Origin: Scenedesmus sp. ARA3
Lineage: Eukaryota > Chlorophyta > Chlorophyceae > Sphaeropleales > Scenedesmaceae
Direction of reading: 5' to 3'
DNA length: 47,324 nucleotides
Assembly (NCBI GenBank): GCA_004335835.1
Contig: RWJK01001743.1
Coordinates: 29,844 to 77,167 of the forward strand
A program made the translations under genes and the position numbers. Of this stretch, positions 10,079 through 19,778 are shown in pieces; the stretch's first letter is position 1; each line of letters starts with the position of its first letter. The notes under the pieces were generated by a model. The model searched no databases, was not told the DNA's origin, and saw nothing but the letters and a program-made list of their open reading frames with translations.

Positions 10079-12870
10079 TGCATAGACCCCAGCAGCCGCA
10101 GTTTGAGCCTGCTGCAGGCACTTGGTAGAACCACACAGCAGCAAGCTCAAGCCGGGGCAGCTGGTGAGGCTCAGCATTCGATGCGTAGACCCCAGCACCT
10201 GCAGATGCAGAACCCCAGCAGCAGCAGATGCGTCAACACCACCAGCAGCAGATGCTTTTAAACCCAGAAGCTGCAGTCTGAACCTGCTGCAAGTACATAG
10301 TAGACCGACACCAAAGCAAGCTCAGACCAGGCCTTCTTTTTACATACTGTGTCCCCTGAATGCCGCCAATGCATCGGTGTGGTCTTGAAGTGTTTTTTGC
10401 TTCCTGTTATCGTCTTGCTGTGCCAGGTGGATGAGTCTGCCATCATTGAGAACCTGGAGCTGGCCTGCAACCCCGCCAAGCCTGACGGCGGCTGGATCAC
10501 GCACTACGACATGGTCGAAGATGGAGACAGGATAAAACTGGTGGACACACAGCAGGTGCGCGGGTTCTGGTACGCATAAGTACATGATATGCATGGTGCT
10601 AAAGTTAATCCTGCTGTATCAGCCATTATGACATGGTGGAGGACGGCGGCAGGATAAAGCTGGTGGACACAAAGCAGGTGCGCGGGTCCGTGTAAGCGTA
10701 AGTACATGATGTGCTTAGTGCTAAGGTTGATCCTGCTGTATCAGCCACTACGACATGTTGGAGGACGGTGGCAAATGAAGTTTGTGGACAAGCAGCAGGT
10801 GTGCGACATAGCCTTCAGCCCTGAGATGGATAGAAGATACACAATGCAACCTGCTAACCCCTGTGACAGATTCAAATCAGTGCCGCCAATTCACGCGGGT
10901 ACTGCTACAGACCTCACCTACTCAACACATGCTGGCACTTGCATACCTTCATGCTGCAAAGTGGGCTGCATAAACACACCAGGCCAGGGGCCCAGCAAGG
11001 GAGTTGTGGCAGCAAGGCACCACCTAGAACGAAGGCAGCAGCGCATGGTGACTGCAACTAAGACAGAAGTAGTACTGCAAACAGGTTGTACATATGCTGA
11101 CACATAGCTGATTTCTGCTGCTTTCTTGCAGGCCAGCAAATGCAACACGGAGTGCGCCACGATTGCACGTGCCTGCAGCCAGGTGGGCAGCCAGCATGCT
11201 GTACTGCTGTCAGCGGCAGCATTGTTGCAGAGCAGGAGTTGCAGCTGTGTGCGCTGTTGAGATGCGCCAGCAGCATCAGCGTAACACACCAATTATTGCG
11301 CATCTGCGGCCAGCTGTACAGGCGCATTGGCATTGTGTAGCTGATCATTGCTGATCATTGCTCTGTAGGTGACCGATGCCCTGGACCTGTCGGACCTCTC
11401 TGAGGCGCTGTACAGCGGCAAGAGCCGCAGCGCCCTCACCCAGCTGGCCTGCTACGAGATGAGCAATGTGTGCCGCGTGAAGCCACCACCCGTGCCCAAG
11501 GTGAGTCGCTTGGTGCTGCTGCTGCTTCTTAGCTGCTGTTCATGGATTCGACGGCGTTGTGAACTCACAGCTGGCCTGCTACGAGATGAGCAATGTGTGC
11601 CGCGTGAAGCCACCACCCGTGCCGAAGGTGAGTTGCTTGGTGCTGCTGCTGCTGCTGCTGCTGCTTCTTAGCTGCTGTTCATGGATTCGACGGCGTTGTG
11701 AACTCATAGCTGGCCTGCTACGAGATGAGCAATGTGTGCCGCGTAAAGCCGCCACCCGTACCAAAGGTGAGCCGCCCGCTGCTGCCTGCCAGCAGCTGTG
11801 CAAATTGCCACCAGTGTTGTCTGTTCAACTCAACATAGGCAGCAATCGCTCGGTCATCGCCTTCACACAAAGGAGACACAAAACCACACTGTGTCTACAC
11901 TCCATGTTGCCAATTTTGTGGTTACTATCACAGCAACCATGCAGCCGCCATGCCAGTTTTCTCAAGCCCTCGCTGCTGCCGTACAATGCGCCATGCTTGG
12001 CCGCTGCTGTTGCAGCATGCAGGACCGCGGACCTCACCCTGCAGTGTCGTTATGTCTGTGAGTTGTGCATCAACATGATTATGGATTGTTGCCTTGTGGC
12101 CTGCAGGACCGCGCGCCCGGCCTTGCGCACGTGCCCATGTTTGCTGATGAAGCAGCCCACTCTCCGCAGGTGCATCGTATGTAGTGCCAACATGTATCCC
12201 TGCTGTGTTGTTGTGCCTTGCAGGACCGCGCGCCAGGGCCTGCCCACATGCCCATGTCTGCTGGCGAGGCGGAGCGAGAGGCGATGATGGCTCGCATGAA
12301 GGCGGCGGGGCTGGGAGGGCAGATGTACAATAGGTGCGGCTGCTGGTGTTCCGTCATTTTGAGTTTAGTTTACTTTGTTGCAGGCTTTTCTTGATCGGCA
12401 ACTGTCTTGACGCGCGCATGCATGCGAGCAAGACGTGATTACAGCCATGCAGCGCAAGATGCTCTGACCCACCTGGCTGCTGATTGCCATCCTGCGCGCC
12501 TCAAGCTAGCCGCCTGCTGGCCGTCTTTTGTTGAACACACCCCAAGCACCGTAAACTTCGTCTGTCAATTGTAACGCGCTGCATGGCATGCAGGGAGGAC
12601 CTGATGCAGCAGATGCAGGGGCTGCAGCAGCAAGCGGATGATGGCGAGATCCACTCCACACCCATGACAGAGGTGCCCGGAGACAAACCAGCAGCAGCCG
12701 GCAGCGTTGCCGGTACTGTTGTGGAGACTATGGCCAAGGCGGGGGAGGTGGTGGGTGATGCTGTTGCGCAAGCCAAGGACGCTGCTGCTGCTGCTGTGGG
12801 CAAGGCCAGCAGCTTCCTGAAGGACAAGCTGAAGAGCTTTGGAGGAGTCAGGGGCGAAGCGGAGCTGTAG
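9339..12870 (+). CDS. Secreted canopy/saposin-B-like cysteine-rich protein
   Basis: Eight exons: 9339-9346, 9470-9597, 9851-9948, 10427-10555, 11132-11182, 11369-11500, 12224-12333, 12594-12870; 310 residues, with every phase compatible. The 8-base first exon joins to give MQRHPAFLLLACSIVLQL, a signal peptide ending around residue 23. A Met/Gly-rich spacer precedes the cysteine domain: CGVC near residue 52-55, LACNP, KCNTEC, ACSQ and ACYEMSNVC. That spacing resembles the saposin-like fold of canopy (CNPY, DUF3456) proteins, ER chaperone-like factors. The C-terminal part has a Met-rich helix (MMARMKAAGLGGQMY) and an Ala-rich amphipathic helix resembling LEA repeats. Exact orthology is inferred. 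Four introns contain duplicated exon edges, three of which could be spliced as in-frame cassette exons, so the true protein may be longer. Confidence 0.78.
9818..10076 (+). repeat. CTG tract before exon 3 and CAG/AGC-rich intron start
   Basis: Bases 9818-9850 are an almost pure CTG tract running straight into the acceptor CAG of exon 3. After the exon, about 9978-10076 is an imperfect CAG tract with two copies of ATGCGTGAAACACA. Both tracts are intronic. Confidence 0.9.
9928..10335 (+). repeat. Tandem copies of the ELKPGQR exon end and flank
   Basis: The exon end AAGCCGGGGCAGCGG with donor GTGAGG (9928-9954) recurs at about 10143-10169 as AAGCCGGGGCAGCTG with donor GTGAGG. It recurs a third time, decayed, near 10316-10330. 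Flanking sequence around 10084-10140 is likewise echoed at 10261-10310. Neither copy has an acceptor in the right phase, so they look like fossils rather than exons. Confidence 0.7.
10495..10810 (+). repeat. Three tandem copies (about 121-bp period) of the HYDMVEDGDRIKLVDTQQ exon end
   Basis: The donor GT positions are 10556, 10678 and 10799. Copy 2 differs from the exon mostly at third codon positions. Copy 3 has a deletion that introduces a stop. The intervening flank (TACATGATATGCATGGTGC type) is also shared. Copies 2 and 3 lack an acceptor in the correct phase. Confidence 0.85.
11571..11627 (+). other. Candidate 57-nt in-frame cassette exon (copy 2) of the canopy-like gene
   Basis: Acceptor AACTCACAG precedes 11571 and donor GTGAGT follows 11627. 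Both neighbouring exon ends are phase 0, so inclusion adds 19 residues identical to the preceding exon end (LACYEMSNVCRVKPPPVPK). The only base difference is a third-position change in one proline codon. Confidence 0.5.
11710..11766 (+). other. Candidate 57-nt in-frame cassette exon (copy 3) of the canopy-like gene
   Basis: Acceptor AACTCATAG precedes 11710 and donor GTGAGC follows 11766. The 19 encoded residues are identical to the other two copies. The four base differences from the exon used in the model are all third-position silent changes. Confidence 0.5.
12014..12290 (+). repeat. Three copies (about 85- and 117-bp spacing) of the DRAPGPAHMPM exon start
   Basis: The start of the seventh exon, with its CAG acceptor, occurs at about 12020, 12107 and 12224. 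The first copy is degenerate and runs into a stop. The second is intact and ends at a usable donor. The third leads into the exon used in the model. Confidence 0.85.
12107..12169 (+). other. Candidate 63-nt in-frame cassette exon of the canopy-like gene
   Basis: Acceptor CTGCAG precedes 12107, and CCGCAG followed by GTGCAT forms a donor after 12169. The 21 codons are phase 0 on both sides. They encode a peptide beginning DRAPGLAHVPMFADEA, a divergent duplicate of the start of the next exon (DRAPGPAHMPMSAGEA). Confidence 0.4.
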
Positions 12871-13670
12871 GCGGGGCCGCTGAGGTGTTGGTCTTCAAAG
12901 CGCTTACGTACACTCAGCCGCCATGGTTGAGAAATGCTGAAGGAGGATGACAGTGCGTGGTCGCGGTTGTGGTTTTGTCAAACGTGATCACGAGTGTGTT
13001 GGAGGGGTAGGCAGGCCAGGGACATGGCGTGCGGCTGGCCGTCGTAAACAGGCTGCTGGCATGTCCAACTTGGATGGCGTGGAGTGTAACGGCTTGGGAC
13101 AAACTGTGTACCGCTGCAGCTGAGGCGGGCTAGGTTCATTGTTTGCATTGCTTGCCAAGCAACTGTGTCCTTGATCAGCGCTCTACACTATAGTAGCTAC
13201 TAGTAGTACTAGACTGTCCATCTTTACTACAAGCCGCTTGTAAGTAATGAAGCAGGAACTGGGTACCTTTCCAACCCTCATGAGCGGTAGATCGGCTCGC
13301 TGGGCTTGTGCCTGAGGTGGGTCCGTCCCATACTTTGGTATTGGTATTGGTAAGGGCCATGGCAGTGGAGCTCTCAGCCAAGGCTGTCAGCTGGCGGACC
13401 TGCCAACAGGAACAGCTTCCTCTTCTTGGCAACATCAGGGCCAAATGATGCACGTGGACAAATCAGCGTCTCATATGCTCCAGCAATTGGTGGCTTGCAA
13501 GCCATAGGACACCAAAACATTGGCAACGTGCCTGGCAAGACCCCAGTATCAGTAACAGCATGTTACCCACCAAAATGACGTCAATATGCGACGTAAACGT
13601 TCAGTGCAGGCACATACGTACTACGTATGCAAGTTGCACCCTGTTAGCGCCCTGTCTCTGACCGTGAGGC
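12871..13670. other. Convergent intergenic region
   Basis: Lies between the 3' ends of the canopy-like gene and the METTL5 gene, so it should contain both 3' UTRs. It includes a short palindromic patch of TAGTAGCTACTAGTAGTACTA type near 13190-13212 and a GGTATTGGTATTGGTA run. No gene was recognised. Confidence 0.5.
13085..13089 (+). terminator. Possible TGTAA polyadenylation signal of the canopy-like gene
   Basis: TGTAA is the common polyadenylation motif in chlorophyte algae. This occurrence lies about 215 bases after the stop codon. A five-base match is weak evidence by itself. Confidence 0.35.
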
Positions 13671-13725
13671 TCAAGCACCTTCCGACTGGTCCTCATCGTC
13701 TCCTTCACTACTGCTGCTGCCGCCA

Positions 13726-13757
<32 letters not shown>

Positions 13758-16700
13758 CAGCTCAAACCGCCATAGGTCTACCTCTATGTCTACACTAGCC
13801 TGCCTGCGGCAGCAGCAGCAGCAGCAGCGCAAACAACTGACGTTCAGTGTGCAATGGCTTGCTTGTCATGGCTCAGTCACCAACCACGTCAATGCTGCAG
13901 CAGGCGCTTGACTATACAGATCAGTAGCTGCCAACAGGCACTCACACACTCCTGGCTGCTGTCACTACAAATCACAGGTGTTCATACACGCCTGTTGTAC
14001 ACAGCTGCAGGCAGCGCACTCACTTGTGGAACCTCATGGTTGCTGGCAGGTTGTAGCGTAGCTCAGCCAGCACCTCAGCAGAGCTGCAGCCCAGCTCCCT
14101 GCAGCACAGCAACAAATGCAGCACATGCAAAATCAACGCCAGTGGGCAGTACGGTGCTTTGCGGACGCTGCTTAAACTTGCATGCAGCTGCAATGCAGCA
14201 CAGCACAGACCAGCTGCCTGCAGCAGAACAGATGCAGCAAAGAACAGATGCAGCACATCAAAATTGGCCGCAAGAGGCAGTTGAGTGATTTGGGCACGGC
14301 GCAAAACTTTGATACAGCAGCAATGCAGCACAGCTTGCCCGAATTGACACAATTCATGTATCTTTCTGCCCCTCTCACTTGAGGGCGACCTTCTGTATGT
14401 GGCTGCGCGTTGAGCTCTTATTGAGTGAGTAGATCTGCTTGGGCCCTAAGCTGCATGCTGCTCGCAGGAAAGCCATGTCAGCGCCCTTCATCTTGGTGCC
14501 AAAGGGCGGGTTCATTATCACAGTGTCTGCCTGCAGCCGCTGCTGCTGCTGTAGCTGGTTGACATCACACAGCACAAAGTCTATCTGCAGGGTGGAGGGA
14601 GAGAGTGGGGCAGGCAGGGTAGCAGGTGCACGGCAGGCTGGGTGTGAACTGTGGCACATTGATTTGCAGCGCTTGCTGCAGCCCAGGAGCCAGGTAGCGG
14701 TGCCACATAGAATTTGCATGCAGCGCACCAAGCACTGCAAGTTGCAGCAGGTTTGTGCCAGCAGCTTTGACTTGTTGAATGCAATCAAGCGGTGATTAAG
14801 CTGCAGTTGCTGTGCCTGCTTGCACATGCTGCTGTTGCAGGGCGCCACCCTTGATGCTGATGCAGTCACAGGTGACGGGTACATCCACACCACACCCCGA
14901 TTTGCAAAGGTTGCCACTGCACCTAAATATCAGTCAACAAGCAATTGCTGTTGCTGCTCACTGGTAGCGGGTCCTCGAACTGCTCCCAGTTGTCCTGCGC
15001 CACCTGCAGCGCGTCAGCGTCCACATCCAGCCCCACCACGCAGGGCTGCCCAGCTCATGTCAGACCTCCCCCAGCCATCTTGTTCTCACATGGCACACTA
15101 TTAAGAAATTTCGCGCCTGAAGCTGCACCAGAACACCCAGATCACTTAAACCCCCAAAACATGTGACATTGGCCACCCAGAACCCTACACTCATGCGCAG
15201 CTGATCATAGCTCACCGGTAGCGGGTCCTCAAACTGCTCGCAGTTGTCCTGTGCCACCTGTAGTGCATCAGCGTCCACGTCCAGCCCCACCACGCAGGGG
15301 CTGCCCAGCAGTGCGGCACCAATGGCCAGCATGCCCTGTCGCAATTTGCAAAGATAATGTTGCAGCATGTCAAAGCCTGTTACAGCATGTCGTAGATTCT
15401 GAACATTGAACCACGCAGGGGCTGCCCAGCAGCGCGGCACCGGTGGCCAGCATGCCCTGTTACAGCTTGAACAGACAGTTACAGTTACGTCACAAAATTT
15501 GGTGCTTGTTACAGCATGTCATAGTGTATGCACTTGGAACCATGCAGGGACTGCCCAGCAGTGCAGCACCAATGGCCAGCATGCCCTGTTGTTGCAAGCG
15601 GACACAGGGGGTGCACGGGTTGGAAAGTGTGGCCCGCAGCAGATATTTTGGCAAAGTCAGCAGGACGCAGCAGCAGCTGCCGGCATGCTGCGCTGTGTGC
15701 ACTATGATTGCACAGGATTGTATCATCACCACAAAGTAAACCGCCGACTCCTTTCCACCCACGTTGCCAAGCATTCTTGACAGCAAGCTGATGCAAAGCC
15801 CACAAAACTGCTCCCTGCTGGACGTTCAACAGGTCACATACGACTGCGCTGCTGCACTGCCGCTGCGCTGCGTTGCTGCCCCTGCGCAGCTATGCTGCCG
15901 CAGTGCTGCTTTGCTGCTTCTGCGCATGTGCTGCTGTGCTGCCGCAGTGCTGCTTTGCTGCTTCTGCGCATGTGCTGCTGCGCTGGCACTGCACTCCTTC
16001 CCTGCCTGCTGCTCACCGTGCCTGTTCCCAGGTCCACCACAATGTTGCCCTCTATGTCATTAAACATGGACTCTATCTGCAGGCAAGTCACGCAGGGCGA
16101 GTGGCAAACACAGCGCGCAAGCTTAGCGCAGATTAGCGCGAACTAAAAGGCGGCTGTGCAAATGCCATCACGTGCATTGGATGGATGCTAGCAGGGCGTT
16201 CGTCTGGCGCTGCTGCCATTGCTGCAATCCTTTGGTACTGCAAAGCTGCTTGCAGTGCAGCCATTCTCTTCCTATACGCCTACTGCTTGCACGACACACA
16301 GCACAGCACAGCTGCTGCTGAGGCACAAGATTACAATTGCAGCTCCTGCCTGTTGCATGCAACATTGAACTGCGTGTGAAACTGCTGAACTGCTCAAGCC
16401 GTGCAAATGCCATGCACAGCGATGCAGTTGGCTGGCTGCAAGCTTGCCAACACCTGCGGTCAGTTGTGCCCTTTCTGAACCGCTGCCACAACAATGTAAG
16501 GTTCAACACCAATACATCGAACTGCCTAGGCCTCTGCTCCTGCCCCATACTCACAGTGTACAGCATGCGTGAGGCTATGTCAGCGCCTGTGGGGTACTGC
16601 TCCAGCTGCACCTTGGGCTGCGCAAACGGCTCAATGTCCTGCAAATGTGCCAGAAGGTGCTGTTGTTGAAATTATGTTTGCGTGTAACGTTGCTATGCCG

Positions 16701-16851
16701 GCTAGTCGGACCAGCTGCTGCTGCTGCTGTTGCTGTTGCTGCTGCCGCTGCTGCTGCTGCTACTGCTGCTGCTACTGCTGCTGCTGCTGGTGCTGCTGCT
16801 GCTGCCTTCCTGGGTTACCTGCATAAGAGCATGAAGCTCCTTCAGCTTCAT
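13671..16851 (-). CDS. METTL5: METTL5-type 18S rRNA N6-adenosine methyltransferase
   Basis: Seven exons on the minus strand: 16819-16851, 16555-16638, 16017-16076, 15216-15335, 14379-14584, 14024-14098, 13671-13803; 236 residues, with all phases consistent. The start MKLKELHALMQ matches the family N-terminus. EQYPTGADIA (about residues 24-33) is the conserved entry to the Rossmann fold. DLGTGTGMLAIG (54-65) is SAM-binding motif I, GLDVDADAL is the acidic-loop motif, and NPPFGTK (124-130) is the catalytic N-P-P-F signature of N6-adenine methyltransferases. LRYNLPATMRFHK and SVDIEVDLWRF are the diagnostic C-terminal blocks. METTL5 with TRMT112 modifies one adenosine of 18S rRNA. The tail after WRFEL is a poly-Ala and acidic extension. 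Pieces of the motif I exon are duplicated in both flanking introns. Confidence 0.95.
14955..15595 (-). repeat. Four partial copies of the METTL5 motif I exon
   Basis: The intact exon is 15216-15335. Its downstream half recurs at about 14960-15055 with a one-base deletion that breaks the frame but with its donor retained. Its upstream part (GMLAIGAALLGSPC) recurs at about 15412-15462 and 15541-15591, each with an intact AG acceptor. The copies surround the functional exon on both sides. Confidence 0.85.
16711..16805 (+). repeat. Imperfect CTG triplet tract
   Basis: An interrupted CTG/TTG/CTA triplet tract in the first METTL5 intron, reading CAG in the gene's sense direction. It lies just inside the donor of the first exon. 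Confidence 0.9.
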
Positions 16852-17305
16852 ACCGACAGGCTGCTTTTGAAGTGCAGTAAGTTGCTACTGGCTCCTTGTA
16901 ATGGTGCTGTTGGGCAAGCAGTCAGGCAGTCGAGTCAAGCTACCTGGGGCAGCTGTCAACCAGATGCAGAGGCACGGCAAGGGCGAGAGCAAAGGATTTA
17001 CAAGTATGATATTGAACAACCAGCGGTATGAATTGGTGGTGATGTTAACGCGCTGTGGGTTGTGAAGTACAAGTGCGTCGTGCAGGTCCCGGAAGAATGC
17101 CCTCTGGTTAGGTCTTGCGTACTTCAGCCTGCAGAACAACAACGTCAGTATAACTACTCTACACCGCATGTTTGATCCAACACGCCTTACTCGGCACAGC
17201 AAACAGGCAGGTTGCCAGAGCAGCAACACCAGCTGCAGAGTCACCTGTTGCTGTGGTGTCATAGTCAGCTCTCTCCTTCCCTCCTCGCCCAGCAGCAATT
17301 AACCC
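16852..17305. other. Divergent promoter region of METTL5 and the TatD gene
   Basis: About 450 bases separate two outward-facing start codons. A minus-strand open stretch at about 17020-17135 encodes KYARPNQRAFFRDLHDAL behind a CTGCAG acceptor-like site; see findings. No clear promoter element was recognised. Confidence 0.45.
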
Positions 17306-18283
17306 ATGATCATCGACTGCCACTCGCACTTCTACCCGCCCCAGTTCAGCAGAGCAGACATCCCAGGGCTAGCAGCAGCAGCGAGGCATGCAGGCGTGCA
17401 GGCAATAGTAACTGTGCCAGAGAGCTTGCAGGACTGTGAGGCAGTGCTGCAGCTGGCTAGGGAAGAGCCTATAGTGCAAGCCTGTGCAGGGCTGCATCCT
17501 GTGCAGCCCATCCATGCTAATGGGCAGTTCTACAGCAGCTGCAGGTGACACACTGGCGAACTCAGGCTCATGCATATCTGTTGCAGCGCACACGCTGCTT
17601 GGCGCCATGGCTCCAGGCCACGGGCGCAGTGTGTGCATGTGCGAAGAAAATGGAGGCATTGCTGACCGCGCGGCGTCGCTGTAATCATGCTGTCATTGAT
17701 GCCATCAGTACAAACACAACACGCCTCACACCTGATGCTACGCCTGCTTGCAGGAGTGTGCAGGATGTCTCAGAAGTAGTCCCAGTGCTTGCCTTCATCC
17801 GCCAACATGCATCCGAGCTGGTAGCAGTAGGGGAGGTTGGGCTGGACTTCAGCCCTCACGTGGTCGGCAAAGTTCACAGTGAAGAGGAGCAGCGGCTGCG
17901 GGAAGTACAGCGTGAAGTATTCAAGCAGCAGATCCAGCTCGCAAACGAGCTGGGACTGCCAGTCAACGTGCATTCCAGATCAGCAGGTGCGGCTGGAGCA
18001 GCAGTGCTCAGCACAATCGAGTAACATTGTAGTTGAGGTTGTTGTCGCAGCTGCAGCGGGTTGCTGTGGCGTAATAGCTGACTCTGCGAGGTGGTTCTGA
18101 CTGGCCTGTAGTGCTTGTGCTGCCACAGCTTCTTGCGTTGCTTTCATGAATGCAGCCGCCGGTTGGCGCGGCTGCATGCGCTGCGCCATGCCATCTGGAG
18201 TCGCTGCCTTGCAGTGCTTGCACACTGCCCATGCAGCGCTGCGTCGGATGCAGATCATGGCTGCCTGGGCCATACACACTGAA

Positions 18284-18344
<61 letters not shown>

Positions 18345-18394
18345 NNNNNNNNNNNNNNNNNNNNNNNNNNNNNNNNNNNNNNNNNNNNNNNNNN

Positions 18395-18451
<57 letters not shown>

Positions 18452-19372
18452 TGTTGCAGGCCATTACGCCATCGACACCCTCATAGAGTGCAACACCGGC
18501 GGCGCGCTGCTGCACGCATTTGACGGCAAGCTGGGCCACGCGCTGCGTGGTGCTGCTGCCGGCTTCTACTTCAGTGTGCCTCCCAGCATTGTGCGCTCAC
18601 CACAGAAGCAGAAGCTGGTCAAGGGCCTTCCCCTGGACAGGTGTGTGCTGCTCATCATCCACTTGTTATGTTCCAAGGCTGGCTAGTGAACGGTGCTGCA
18701 CAGGAGTTCTGAGAGGCATACGTGTTACGGAGTTCAACCTCACAGGTAATCGCATCTGGCCGCCGCACCAGCCTCTGACCCAGAGCCGTAACGCATACAT
18801 GTGCGTGTTGGCAGAGCGTTTGCTGGCTGCACATTTGTCTCCTGACGCTGCTGCATGTGCTCATGCTGCTGCTGCTGCTGCTGCTGCGCCGCAGGCTGGT
18901 GCTGGAAACTGACGCGCCTGCCCTGGGGCCTGACAAGGACGCCGTGAATGTTCCTGCAAACATCACGGTGTCTTGCGCTGAGGTGCGAGGGTTACTTTGG
19001 CAGGTGCTGCGGGCGCATCTGGCGGATTGTTGTGTACATGTGATGCTACGTTTGCTGTTGTATTGCCGCGTGTTGACGCAGCAGATCCAGCTGCATCGTG
19101 ACATGCGCTGCATGCAGGATGTGTCGCACATTCGACGGTCAAATCCCAGTCGCTCATGATACAAATCTTGACACTTGAGTTATGTGTGTGTCATGCTGCA
19201 GGTGGCCAAGATTAAGGGGGTGTCAGCAGAAGAAGTGGCAGCTGTGACCACAAACAATGCTCTGACGCTGTTTCCTAAGTTGCGGCAGCGGCTGGCGACA
19301 GCAGCAGGCGCCGCAGCAGCAGAAGGCGCAGCATGTGAAGCAGCAGAAGCAGGTGCAACAGCTGCAAGTTGA
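17306..19372 (+). CDS. TATDN3: TatD-family metal-dependent hydrolase, TATDN3 type
   Basis: Five exons: 17306-17544, 17754-17986, 18460-18640, 18895-18982, 19202-19372; 303 residues. TatD proteins are TIM-barrel metal-dependent nucleases of the amidohydrolase superfamily. The metal ligands are all present: H6 and H8 in IDCHSH, E107 in VGEVGLDFSP, H153 in NVHSRSAG, H176 in LLHAFDG and D224 in LETDAPALGP. The PPSIVRSPQKQKLVKGLPL segment and the C-terminal KGVSAEEVAAVTTNNALTLFPKL are specific to the TATDN3 branch rather than TATDN1 or TATDN2. The C-terminus has an extra Ala/Glu-rich tail after the usual end. The intron between exons 2 and 3 contains a long CTG tract with an unsequenced gap. The ATG directly opens the barrel's first strand, so no targeting peptide is apparent. 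Confidence 0.95.
18287..18457 (+). repeat. (CTG)n tract with a 50-N assembly gap, running into a 3' splice site
   Basis: CTG repeats flank N's at 18345-18394 on both sides, and the tract ends CTGTTGCTGTTGCAG at the acceptor of TatD exon 3. The N run is exactly 50, typical of a placeholder, so the true repeat length is unknown. Confidence 0.97.
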
Positions 19373-19778
19373 TGGCACGGTGGCTGACCATCAGCTGCAA
19401 CATGCGTGCAGACGACAAACGCCATGGCTGTTGGTGATGTTAGTTTAGGGCAATTTTGAACCTTAGGGTTGTTTGGAGGTCACTGCGATGCCGTATGATG
19501 TATTTACGCCCTTCGCGTACTTTGCTCTTGCACTTTAACTGCGATTTTTGGGCAGACTATCTTGAATGGCTGGAAGTATCTGCACATACAGCGTTACGTG
19601 TGGGGTCCTCGTTCTGTGTTCATCTGTCCGGGATCGAGTTCGCCGCCTGCAAACAACTCAACTCCTGTAGTTCTTCACGCATTTACGACTATAGCTCTGT
19701 TAGGGGTCGTAGGTTTTCCTCCCTGCTCGATCAACTGGCAATCTGTGCTCGGCGATTGCGGCAGCACCTGACACTTGG
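19373..19778. other. Short intergenic region
   Basis: Contains the 3' UTR of the TatD gene and the promoter and 5' UTR of the next plus-strand gene. No motif or additional exon was recognised. Confidence 0.5.

Larger units (their letters stand above)
11441..11780 (+). repeat. Three tandem copies (127- and 139-bp spacing) of the LACYEMSNVCRVKPPPVPK exon end
   Basis: The end of the sixth exon and the first part of its intron are present three times, with donor GT at 11501, 11628 and 11767. The shared flank includes a CTG run and CATGGATTCGACGGCGTTG. Much of the spacing difference comes from the CTG run length. The copies are very similar, which suggests recent origin or gene conversion. Confidence 0.95.

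Noticed and set aside
11441..11780. Reading the triplicated segment as an assembly collapse or stutter
   Set aside because: The copies differ by silent substitutions and by repeat length, and similar duplications occur at many unrelated exons, so a local assembly error is a poor explanation. Read data would still be needed to exclude it.
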